This document shows positions 7,153 to 13,921 of a stretch of DNA of 20,321 nucleotides, in pieces. The notes beneath the pieces are model-generated. The model ran no database searches. It was not told the origin of the DNA and saw nothing but the letters and a program-made list of their open reading frames with translations. The stretch is from CAZGUG01 sp964529035 (GTDB lineage Bacteria > Bacillota > Clostridia > Ch29). The number at the start of each line of letters is the position of its first letter. Positions within the stretch are counted from its first letter, which is position 1. Location: positions 1 to 20,321 of the forward strand of contig CAZGUG010000038.1 of the NCBI GenBank assembly GCA_964529035.1, written 5' to 3'. A program made the position numbers and the translations under genes.

Positions 7153-8678
7153 TAAGCGTTTCAAACAAGGAAGGAATAGAAGAATTTGCCAGGGGACTTG
7201 AAGGCCTGGGTTTCGAGATTGTTTCAACCGGCGGCACCGCAAAAAAACTTGAGCAGGCCGGGGTGAAGGTTACCGGCATATCCGAGGTGACAGGCTTCCC
7301 GGAGTGCCTGGACGGCAGGGTAAAGACGCTGCATCCCAATATCCATGCCGGGCTGCTTGCCATGAGAAGCAGCAGGCAGCACATGGAACAGATTGACAAA
7401 CTGGGCATAAAGCCCATCGATCTGGTGGTAATTAACCTGTATCCCTTCAGGGAGACCATACAAAAACCGGGGGTAAGCCTTGAAGAAGCCATTGAAAACA
7501 TAGACATCGGCGGGCCCACCATGCTGCGGGCCGCTGCAAAGAACTACCAGGACGTGGCGGTGGTTGTGGACCCGGTGGACTACAAAAGGGTTCTCGATGA
7601 ACTGAAGGAAAAGGGAGAAGTATCGCTGGAGACAAAGTTTAAGTTATGTGCAAAGGTTTTCATGCATACCGCCCATTATGACGGGCTAATAACCGATTAC
7701 TTCAGCCGGCAGAGGGGCGTGAAATTCCCGCAGTATCTTACGCTGACCTATGAGAAGGTGCAGGACCTCCGATACGGTGAAAACCCGCATCAGCAGGCCG
7801 CCTTTTACAGGGAAACCGGGAAAAATGAGGGCACCCTTGTGGAAGCACAGCAGCTACACGGCAAGGAGCTGTCCTTTAACAATATAAACGATACCGACGG
7901 CGCCCTGGAGCTTTTGAAGGAGTTTGACGCATCCAGGCCGGTGGTGATAGGTGTCAAGCATACCAACCCCTGCGGCGTGGGTGTAGGGGATACGGTTTAC
8001 GAAGCATGGCGGAAGGCCTACAGCGCCGACCCGGTATCCATATTCGGCGGAATAGTGGCGGCAAACTGCCGGCTGGATGAGGACACCGCAAAGGGAATAA
8101 ACGACATATTCGTGGAAATAGTGATAGCCCCGTCATACACCGAAGAGGCGCTGGAAATTTTAAGGTCCAAGAAAAACGTAAGGATTTTGAAGCTTGACAA
8201 TATATCCGGGAAGAATACCGGTTCGAAAACCGATCTAAAAAAAGTAGGCGGAGGCCTGCTGGTGCAGGATTTGAACCTTTCCCTGTTACAGGACGACCTG
8301 AAGACCGTCACCAGGGAAAAACCCGACGCCGGCGTTATGGAAGATTTGCTGTTTGCATGGAAAGTGGCAAAGCACATTAAATCCAACGGAATAGTGCTGG
8401 CGAAGGACGGCCGGACCCTTGGAATAGGGCCGGGCCAGGTGAACAGAATCTGGGCGGTGGAAAACGCCATCAGGCAGGCAAGGTCGGAGCTTAAGGGTGC
8501 GGTGATGGCTTCGGATGCCTTCTTCCCGTTCCCCGACTGTGTGGAGGCTGCGGCAGCCGCCGGCATAAGGGCGATAATACAGCCGGGAGGGTCACTAAAG
8601 GACAGCGAATCCATAGAAGCGGCGGACAGGCTGGGTATTGCGATGGTGTTCACCGGCATGCGGCACTTCAAACATTAA
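7134..8678 (+). CDS. purH: PurH, bifunctional AICAR transformylase / IMP cyclohydrolase
   Basis: Catalyses the last two steps to IMP. Residues 1 to about 130 form the MGS-like cyclohydrolase domain (ALISVSNKEGIEEFAR, STGGTAKKL, GRVKTLHPNIHAG). The remainder is the AICAR transformylase domain, with RYGENPHQQAAFY (213-225) and the catalytic pair K275-H276 in GVKHTNPCG. The C-terminal part has AMVFTGMRHFKH, the usual family ending. ATG 7134 is chosen over an upstream in-frame ATG at 7083 because GGAGGTG is at 7123-7129 and the 514-residue product matches the B. subtilis length. It overlaps purN by 19 bases and is followed by a 53-base gap before purD. Confidence 0.97.
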   Translation: MRKRALISVSNKEGIEEFARGLEGLGFEIVSTGGTAKKLEQAGVKVTGISEVTGFPECLDGRVKTLHPNIHAGLLAMRSSRQHMEQIDKLGIKPIDLVVINLYPFRETIQKPGVSLEEAIENIDIGGPTMLRAAAKNYQDVAVVVDPVDYKRVLDELKEKGEVSLETKFKLCAKVFMHTAHYDGLITDYFSRQRGVKFPQYLTLTYEKVQDLRYGENPHQQAAFYRETGKNEGTLVEAQQLHGKELSFNNINDTDGALELLKEFDASRPVVIGVKHTNPCGVGVGDTVYEAWRKAYSADPVSIFGGIVAANCRLDEDTAKGINDIFVEIVIAPSYTEEALEILRSKKNVRILKLDNISGKNTGSKTDLKKVGGGLLVQDLNLSLLQDDLKTVTREKPDAGVMEDLLFAWKVAKHIKSNGIVLAKDGRTLGIGPGQVNRIWAVENAIRQARSELKGAVMASDAFFPFPDCVEAAAAAGIRAIIQPGGSLKDSESIEAADRLGIAMVFTGMRHFKH

Positions 8679-8731
8679 GCCATGACCTGAAAGCTTATCA
8701 ATCGGGGATATTAGTAGAAAGGAGTGTAAAA

Positions 8732-9985
8732 ATGAAAATTCTCATAGTGGGAAGCGGAGGCAGGGAGCATACCCTTGCGTGGAAAATTGCCCAGAGCCCC
8801 CTGGTAGAAAAAATTTACGCATCTCCCGGCAACGGAGGCATGGCAGGGATAGCCGAGTGTGTAGACATAGAGAATACCGATATAACCGGCCTTGCCGAAT
8901 TCGCGCTTGAAACCGGGATAGATCTTACGGTGGTGGGCCCGGAAGCGCCGCTTGTGGCCGGAATTGCCGATGAGTTCAAAAAGCGCGGCCTGAGGGTATT
9001 CGGCCCCGACGGCAGGGCGGCCCTTCTGGAAGGCAGCAAGGTATTCTCCAAGGAATTCATGAAAAGGCATAACATTCCCACCGGCGATTTCAGGGTATTT
9101 GACGATTATTCGGAAGCTTTGGCCCAGGAAGGGATTTTCGGCTTTCCGGTGGTGATTAAGGCGGACGGCCTGGCTGCCGGTAAGGGAGTAATAATAGCCT
9201 CGGACAGGCAGGAAGCCGAAGCGGCTTTGGGGCAAATCATGATAGAGAAAAAGTTCGGCAGTGCCGGCGACAGGGTATTGGTGGAGGAGTTTCTTGAGGG
9301 CATAGAAATGACCATGCTGTGCTTTGTGGACGGCAAAACCATAGTACCCATGGAGAGTGCAAGGGACTACAAGAGAATATTTGACGGCGACAGGGGACCC
9401 AATACCGGGGGTGTGGGAACCTTTTCACCCAATGATGTTTACACTCCGGATATAGAAAGGGAATTTCGCAATCGCATTATGCAGCCGGTTGTTGAGGCAC
9501 TGAATAAAGAAAACATCGTATACAGGGGTGTATTGTACTTCGGCTTGATGGTGACCGGGGACGGTATAAAGATACTTGAGTTTAACTGCCGGTTCGGAGA
9601 CCCCGAGTCCCAGGTCATACTGCCGCGGCTGGACAGCGACCTTGTGGAGATTATGGATTCGGTGGTGGATGGAAGGCTGAAGGAGCAGGATATAAAATGG
9701 TCGGACAAGTCCTGCGTATGCGTGGTGCTGGCTTCGGGAGGATATCCCGGCAGCTACCGCAAAGGTGTATTGATAGAGGGCCTAGAAAATTTAGGCGGGG
9801 ATGATATTTTTGCATTCCATGCCGGGACAAAGCTTATTGACGGCAGATTTTACACAAACGGCGGCAGGGTGCTGGGGATAACCGCCCTGGGTGCCGACAG
9901 GAAAGAAGCCCGGCGGAAGGCGTACGACGCTGCAGAAAAAGTGTGTTTTGAAGGCATGCAGTACAGAAAGGACATTGCCGAATAA
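8732..9985 (+). CDS. purD: PurD, GAR synthetase
   Basis: Phosphoribosylamine-glycine ligase, the second step of the pathway. The N-terminal MKILIVGSGGREHTLAWKIA and ASPGNGGMAG are diagnostic. The ATP-grasp core follows (VVIKADGLAAGKGVIIA, then the magnesium and nucleotide region LEFNCRFGDPESQ). At 417 residues it is complete. AAAGGAG at 8718-8724 precedes ATG 8732. It is the last gene of the operon, and its stop codon is 7 bases before a strong hairpin. Confidence 0.97.
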   Translation: MKILIVGSGGREHTLAWKIAQSPLVEKIYASPGNGGMAGIAECVDIENTDITGLAEFALETGIDLTVVGPEAPLVAGIADEFKKRGLRVFGPDGRAALLEGSKVFSKEFMKRHNIPTGDFRVFDDYSEALAQEGIFGFPVVIKADGLAAGKGVIIASDRQEAEAALGQIMIEKKFGSAGDRVLVEEFLEGIEMTMLCFVDGKTIVPMESARDYKRIFDGDRGPNTGGVGTFSPNDVYTPDIEREFRNRIMQPVVEALNKENIVYRGVLYFGLMVTGDGIKILEFNCRFGDPESQVILPRLDSDLVEIMDSVVDGRLKEQDIKWSDKSCVCVVLASGGYPGSYRKGVLIEGLENLGGDDIFAFHAGTKLIDGRFYTNGGRVLGITALGADRKEARRKAYDAAEKVCFEGMQYRKDIAE

Positions 9986-9992
9986 CGGTGCA

Positions 9993-10033
9993 GAAACAAA
10001 GGAATCGGGTTTAAGAACCCGATTCCTTGTTTC
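9993..10033. terminator. Bidirectional terminator between purD and a minus-strand small gene
   Basis: Bases 9993-10011 and 10016-10033 form a stem of about 18 pairs with one bulged A and a four-base loop. On the plus strand the right arm ends in TTGTTTCTTTC. On the minus strand the stem is followed by CCTTTGTTTC-like sequence. It terminates the purine operon and probably the converging small gene, whose stop codon (10011-10013) and last codons lie inside the stem. Confidence 0.85.
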
Positions 10034-10202
10034 TTTCATCCACGTTTTGTCTGCCGAACAGATAATATGCGTTATAGGCGAGTACCACCAGGCCGACAAT
10101 AGAATTAAAAAATGTCCTGCTTGTTACATCCATTATGTTCCAGTAATTTACCACTGCCAGGGCAGCGCCAACGATTACATGTATCATGTGAAAGGTAGTC
10201 AA
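10011..10202 (-). CDS. Small two-helix membrane protein, unknown function
   Basis: This is a 63-residue protein I do not recognise. Two hydrophobic stretches are visible, about residues 6-24 (MIHVIVGAALAVVNYW...) and 31-50 (FFNSIVGLVVLAYNAYYLFG), joined by a short polar turn with a charged tail (RQNVDERNKESGS). A helical hairpin in the membrane is predicted. The start is TTG at 10202-10200. On the minus strand GGGGAGGTGAT lies immediately upstream with a 7-base spacer, which strongly supports this non-ATG start; the ATG at codon 6 would be too far away. It converges on purD and shares its terminator. It is 83 bases downstream of another minus-strand small gene and could be co-transcribed with it. 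Confidence 0.72.
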   Translation of the reverse strand: MTTFHMIHVIVGAALAVVNYWNIMDVTSRTFFNSIVGLVVLAYNAYYLFGRQNVDERNKESGS

Positions 10203-10285
10203 GTAATCACCTCCCCTTGGGATGATTTTTCCATTCTACAATATGATGCCAAAATTCAGGGGAAATTATTCCCGGGAAACAGTTT

Positions 10286-10489
10286 TTATCTTTCAAAACC
10301 GTCGGGACCTGACAGCTCTTCTCCGCTCAGTACCTCTTCGTCATCAATTAGTTTCAGCGGAAATATAAGTGCATTGGTGGTGCGGTAGGGGGAAGGATAA
10401 TTTTCGGTATTATAACTTTCGAAAACATTGTCGGGAAGGCGGCCGTATTCTCCGTATCCCTTATGTTTACTTTTCTGCCTGTCCGTCAT
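10286..10489 (-). CDS. Small hydrophilic hypothetical protein
   Basis: A 67-residue polar protein of unknown function, beginning MTDRQKSKHKGYGEYG and ending in an acidic tract (LIDDEEVLSGEELSGPDGFER). It has no membrane segment and no cysteines. The frame is open six codons further to an ATG at 10507, but AAAGGAAGG on the minus strand falls within those codons, 6 bases before the ATG at 10489, so I take 10489 as the start. The Tyr/Asn/Pro-rich middle (NTENYPSPYRTTNALIFPLKL) is unusual for random sequence. It is divergent from the yerC-like gene and upstream of the small membrane gene. A real gene is likely given the ribosome binding site, but no family is recognised. Confidence 0.62.
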   Translation of the reverse strand: MTDRQKSKHKGYGEYGRLPDNVFESYNTENYPSPYRTTNALIFPLKLIDDEEVLSGEELSGPDGFER

Positions 10490-10599
10490 TTTTGACCTTC
10501 CTTTCATACAATAATACTTATTCTTTGTTAAAAGGCTGCAGGTATTCCCGAAGCAGCATAGAAAATATTAGAAATCGCGCAGTTTTATTGATAAAAGTG

Positions 10600-10628
10600 T
10601 TAAAGTATTAAAGAGTATGGGTTATAAT
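10600..10628 (+). promoter_or_regulatory. Possible promoter of the yerC-like gene
   Basis: An exact TATAAT lies at 10623-10628, 34 bases before the start codon. A weak -35 (TTAAAG, 10600-10605) is 17 bases upstream. The 172-base region 10490-10661 separates divergent genes and should hold promoters for both; no convincing minus-strand promoter stood out. Confidence 0.5.
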
Positions 10629-10661
10629 TAAAATATGAAAAAATGATGGGGGAGATGGAAT

Positions 10662-10988
10662 ATGGCAGTTAATCCGAAACTTAAGGACGAGGAAGCCGAT
10701 CATCTTTTTAAAGGCATACTTCAGCTTAAGAATATTGACGAGTGTTATATGTTTTTTGAAGACGTGTGCACAATAACCGAAATCAAGGCAATGGCCCAGA
10801 GGTTTGCCGTTGCCCACATGCTCAGAAATGGCAAGACCTACAACGAAATTGCAGATGCAACCGGTGCCAGTTCGGCCACCATAAGCAGGGTAAATCGTTT
10901 TATCAAATACGGGGCCGACGGGTATAATATTGTGCTGGACAGGCTGGAGCAGGAATCCGGCAGCAGCAGGGAATACAAACCCGAATAG
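10662..10988 (+). CDS. YerC/YecD-family TrpR-related DNA-binding protein
   Basis: A 108-residue protein matching the TrpR-like YerC family of Firmicutes, small helical DNA-binding proteins whose target is not established. Helices with TITEIKAMAQRFAVAHML (38-54) lead into a helix-turn-helix, about residues 56-80 (GKTYNEIADATGASSATISR), typical of the TrpR superfamily. GGGGGAG lies just upstream of ATG 10662. It has its own likely promoter and a 94-base gap before the dehydrogenase gene, so it may be monocistronic. A role as a regulator of its divergent or downstream neighbours is only inferred from position. Confidence 0.9.
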   Translation: MAVNPKLKDEEADHLFKGILQLKNIDECYMFFEDVCTITEIKAMAQRFAVAHMLRNGKTYNEIADATGASSATISRVNRFIKYGADGYNIVLDRLEQESGSSREYKPE

Positions 10989-11023
10989 AATCACAACCAA
11001 TGCCGGCGGTGTTTATCCGGGGA

Positions 11024-11052
11024 TTGAAATGTGTATTAATAGATTGTAGAAC
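11024..11052 (+). promoter_or_regulatory. Candidate promoter of the hydroxyacid dehydrogenase gene
   Basis: TTGAAA at 11024-11029 (5 of 6 matches) is followed after 17 bases by TAGAAC at 11047-11052 (4 of 6). It lies 31 bases before the start codon in the 94-base gap after the yerC-like gene. Confidence 0.45.
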
Positions 11053-11082
11053 GTTATTTAATATTTTCCGGGAGGTAAATCA

Positions 11083-12039
11083 ATGACAAAGGTTATATGT
11101 ACCTATACTTTGAAGGAAGAACAGCTGAACAGGATAAACCAGAAATTCAAGGACCGGGTGGAGGTTGTAAAGGTTAAGGATTTTGACGGGGCGGGCCGGA
11201 TACTTTCGGATGCCGAGGTGCTTCTTACCAACCAGCTGGAGATTGACCAAAATGACCTGGAAAAAATGAAAGACCTGAAATGGATACAGTGCGTATATTC
11301 GGGTATCAATCATTTTCCCCTCGACTATTTAAAAGAAAGGGGAATACTGCTGACCAACGCAAGGGGAGTGCACAGGATACAGATGTCCGAATTTATCGTA
11401 AGCCTTTTGCTTTCAATTGTAAGAAGGTCCTATCATTACACCAGGGCGCACCTTGCCAGGAAGTGGGACCCACTGAAAGTGGACGAACTGTATGGAAAAA
11501 CCATCGGGTTTATAGGAGTGGGAGCGGTGGCAAGGGAGACCGCCCGTAAGCTTAAAGTATTCGACGTGAAAATAATAGGCGTCAAGAACAGGATTGAGAA
11601 GGTCGAAAATTTTGATGAAATCTACGGCAGAGATCAGCTTGACCGGCTGCTGGAACGCAGTGACTTTGTTATCACCCTTGTGCCCCTTACCGACGAGACC
11701 AGGGGAATGATTGGGGAAGACCAGTTCAAAAGGATGAAAAAAACCGCCTGGTTTATCAACGTGGCCCGGGGGCCGATAGTAGACGAAAAAGCGCTGATAA
11801 AAGCCCTTGAGGAGGGCCGGATAGCGGGGGCCGGGCTGGACGTGTTCGAACAGGAGCCGCTACCTGAGGACAGTCCCATATGGGACCTGGACAACGTAAT
11901 ACTTACCCCCCATATAGCCGGGCCTACGCCGCACTATATGAATCGGCTGCTGGATCTGTTCATTGAAAACCTGGAGGCCTTTGCATCGGGCAGCACGGAC
12001 AAAATGGTAAACGTGATCGACTATGACAAACAGTACTAA
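11083..12039 (+). CDS. D-isomer-specific 2-hydroxyacid dehydrogenase
   Basis: NAD(P)-dependent reductase of the D-2-hydroxyacid dehydrogenase family, 318 residues, cytoplasmic. The Rossmann motif is GFIGVGAVARETA (142-154). The catalytic set is visible: R229 in NVARGPIVDE, E258 in DVFEQEPL and H277 in TPHIAG, with the same Arg-Glu spacing (29) as E. coli SerA. At the end of the second strand, where NAD enzymes carry Asp, the sequence reads GVKNR, suggesting possible NADPH preference. There is no ACT domain, so it is not a full-length regulatory phosphoglycerate dehydrogenase. Substrate is unknown; glyoxylate/hydroxypyruvate or branched 2-ketoacids are possible, the latter only because a branched-chain amino-acid transporter lies downstream. 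GGGAGG precedes ATG 11083 at good spacing. It is followed by a large palindrome. Confidence 0.92.
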   Translation: MTKVICTYTLKEEQLNRINQKFKDRVEVVKVKDFDGAGRILSDAEVLLTNQLEIDQNDLEKMKDLKWIQCVYSGINHFPLDYLKERGILLTNARGVHRIQMSEFIVSLLLSIVRRSYHYTRAHLARKWDPLKVDELYGKTIGFIGVGAVARETARKLKVFDVKIIGVKNRIEKVENFDEIYGRDQLDRLLERSDFVITLVPLTDETRGMIGEDQFKRMKKTAWFINVARGPIVDEKALIKALEEGRIAGAGLDVFEQEPLPEDSPIWDLDNVILTPHIAGPTPHYMNRLLDLFIENLEAFASGSTDKMVNVIDYDKQY

Positions 12040-12046
12040 GGCAAGT

Positions 12047-12113
12047 AAAAGACAAGGGGACGGTTCTTCTGTCTATGTATTGGAAAGACAGAAGAACCGT
12101 CCCCTTGTCTTTT
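12047..12113. repeat. Perfect 28-base inverted repeat, probable REP/MITE-like palindrome
   Basis: Arm 12047-12074 is the exact reverse complement of 12086-12113, with an 11-base loop. The core reads GACAAGGGGACGGTTCTTCT on one arm. The stem is far longer than a normal terminator, and similar GGGGACGGTTCTT palindromes are, from memory, dispersed in many Firmicutes genomes and often linked to Y1/RAYT-type transposases. It starts 8 bases after the dehydrogenase stop. A T-rich tail follows (12110 onward), so it can also act as the dehydrogenase terminator. No transposase gene is present here. Confidence 0.8.
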
Positions 12114-12152
12114 TTGTCTTTTATGTTTTTATAATATATAGTTGCTAATATG

Positions 12153-12161
12153 TGGTATGAT
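12153..12161 (+). promoter_or_regulatory. Possible extended -10 promoter of glnA
   Basis: TGG plus TATGAT (12153-12161) forms an extended -10 element with no good -35 box. An alternative is TTGCTA (12142-12147) with TAATAT (12164-12169) at 16-base spacing. Both lie about 50-60 bases before the GTG start. No GlnR/TnrA-type TGTNA-N7-TNACA site was found. Confidence 0.4.
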
Positions 12162-12217
12162 GGTAATATATTGGGTAAGGACGGAAAAAGATTTAGGTTG
12201 AACAGGAGGGAAGGTTC

Positions 12218-13648
12218 GTGTTTAACAGCTTCAGCGAGTTAAAGGACTTCTGCGCGGACAGGGGCGTAAAGTTTGCGGACTTTAAAGTGATCGACCTGAA
12301 GGGAAGATGGCACCATCTTACAATGCCAATTCAAAGATTTACCGAGGAGGTATTAAAGGACGGAATTGGCTTTGACGGGTCAAGCTACGGGTTTCTGACG
12401 GTGGAAAAGTCGGATATGGTATTTATACCCGATATTAAAAGTGCCTTTATGAACCCCTTTTCCCGGGAGCCTGCTCTTACCATGATTGGGGATATCCACA
12501 CCCTTGAAGGCGGCCGGGAAAGGTATGAGGGGGACCCGAGGTACGTGGCGGAAAAGGCGGAAAGGTATATGCAGGAAAGCGGCATAGCCGATACCTGCCT
12601 TCTGGGCCCGGAATTCGAATTCTATATCCTGGACCACGTTTCCTACAGTAATTCTCCCAACCATATGGAGGTGTTTCTGGATTCGGCCCAGGCCGAGTGG
12701 AACTCCCCGTACAGGGAAACAAAAAATTTGGGATACAAGGTCCCTGCCCATGGCGGTTACCATGCCGACCTGCCCATGGACATAACCTTCGACTTGAGGA
12801 ATGAAATGGTGGCCAACCTGGAAGAGTTGGGTGTGCCGGTAAAATACCATCACAGCGAAAACGGCGGTCCGGGGCAGGTTGAAATTGAGCTGGGCTTTGG
12901 CCCCGTCAGGGCAAGCGCCGACAGGACCATGATTCTCAAATACATAGTGAAGAATACCGCCATAGCCAACAACAAGACGGTAACCTTCATGCCCAAACCC
13001 TTTTACGGTGAAGCGGGCAGCGGCATGCACGTACATATTCACCTCTTCAAAGAAGGGAAGCCTGTATTCTACGACCCCAAGGGGTATTCTGCCCTGAGCG
13101 ATACAGCTCTCTACGCCATAGGAGGCATCCTGAAACATTCTCCGGCCCTTATGGCCTTTACCAATCCCAGCACAAACTCATACAAGCGCTTGGTGCCGGG
13201 GTATGAAGCACCGGTTAGCCTGTGCTTTGGCACTGCCAACAGAAGCTCCGTTATAAGGATACCGGGATACGCCACCGACCCCGGCGAAAAAAGGTTTGAG
13301 TTCAGGCCGCTGGACGCGACTTCAAATCCCTACACCGCTTACTCGGCACTGCTGATGGCGGCAATTGACGGTATAAAGAACAAGATAGACCCCACCGCCG
13401 AAGGTTTCGGTCCCTATGATATAAACGTGTACAATTTAAACGAAGAGGAACGGGCCAAAATAAAAAGCCTTCCAAAGTCGCTGGAGGAGGCCGCCGACTG
13501 CCTGCAGAAAGATTACGCCTTCCTGCTGGAGGGGGAAGTATTTACCGAGGGCATAATTAGGGACCAGTTGAAGGGTATAAGGGAGGATGCGCTAAAGGTT
13601 AGTATAATCCCGCATCCCGTGGAATACCAGTTGTATTATGACCTGTAG
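12218..13648 (+). CDS. glnA: Glutamine synthetase, type I
   Basis: ATP-dependent synthesis of glutamine from glutamate and ammonia; family members are dodecamers. It has 476 residues and starts with GTG, with AGGAGGG at 12204-12210. Active-site features in order: DGSS at 53-56; metal ligands E132 and E134 (GPEFEF), E214 and E222; GSGMHVH with H271; the NPSTNSYKRLVPGYEAP segment with flap Glu E330; RFEFRP with E361. Length and the C-terminal IPHPVEYQLYY resemble the GSI-beta group more than the shorter GSI-alpha of bacilli. The site aligning with the E. coli adenylylated NLYDLP reads NVYNLN, with Tyr405 kept. No adenylyltransferase or PII gene is nearby. It is monocistronic or loosely linked to the transporter genes that follow after 273 bases. 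Confidence 0.97.
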   Translation: MFNSFSELKDFCADRGVKFADFKVIDLKGRWHHLTMPIQRFTEEVLKDGIGFDGSSYGFLTVEKSDMVFIPDIKSAFMNPFSREPALTMIGDIHTLEGGRERYEGDPRYVAEKAERYMQESGIADTCLLGPEFEFYILDHVSYSNSPNHMEVFLDSAQAEWNSPYRETKNLGYKVPAHGGYHADLPMDITFDLRNEMVANLEELGVPVKYHHSENGGPGQVEIELGFGPVRASADRTMILKYIVKNTAIANNKTVTFMPKPFYGEAGSGMHVHIHLFKEGKPVFYDPKGYSALSDTALYAIGGILKHSPALMAFTNPSTNSYKRLVPGYEAPVSLCFGTANRSSVIRIPGYATDPGEKRFEFRPLDATSNPYTAYSALLMAAIDGIKNKIDPTAEGFGPYDINVYNLNEEERAKIKSLPKSLEEAADCLQKDYAFLLEGEVFTEGIIRDQLKGIREDALKVSIIPHPVEYQLYYDL

Positions 13649-13714
13649 GCACGGTTACCGGGGTTGGCGTTGCTGTTTTCGGTACACAATTCGACAGATA
13701 TATAATAAATAATT

Positions 13715-13837
13715 TGGTACAATTCATTATAAAGACTGACAATCCTAAGAAAAAAATCCTACCCAAAATAACCGGTTCCTACAAAATAATTTGCAAATAA
13801 TTCTTTCTATTGCCTTACTTTAGCATTAATATATAAG
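13715..13837 (+). promoter_or_regulatory. Leader region of the liv genes with candidate promoters
   Basis: The 273-base gap 13649-13921 is A+T-rich. The best promoter is TTGCCT (13810-13815) with TATAAG (13832-13837), 16-base spacing. A second candidate is the extended -10 TGG plus TACAAT (13715-13723), and an exact TATAAT sits at 13701-13706. Short direct repeats occur (GGTACACAATTC at 13681 and GGTACAATTC at 13717; TCCTAC followed by AAAATAA twice near 13757-13785), possibly regulator contacts. No T-box, lysine riboswitch or clear glnA terminator is visible. Confidence 0.45.
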
Positions 13838-13921
13838 ATAGTACAACCATAAATTGGGGGTGATATAGGCAAAATCTGGTTCTAATGAGTTCGTAGTAGA
13901 ATAAATAAGGAGGGTCTTAAA

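Noticed and set aside
9891..10611. Plus-strand open frames after purD
   Set aside because: They run through the purD terminator and oppose the two minus-strand small genes, which have better ribosome binding sites; no family resemblance.
12047..12113. CRISPR repeat or attachment site
   Set aside because: Only a single palindrome is present, with no repeat-spacer series, cas genes or integrase.
13661..13680. TTGGC...TTGC-like sequence suggesting a sigma-54 promoter before livJ
   Set aside because: The GG and GC elements are about 5 bases apart instead of the required 10.
13649..13921. Possible leucine T-box in the liv leader
   Set aside because: No T-box sequence (TGGNACC core) or specifier-stem arrangement is visible.
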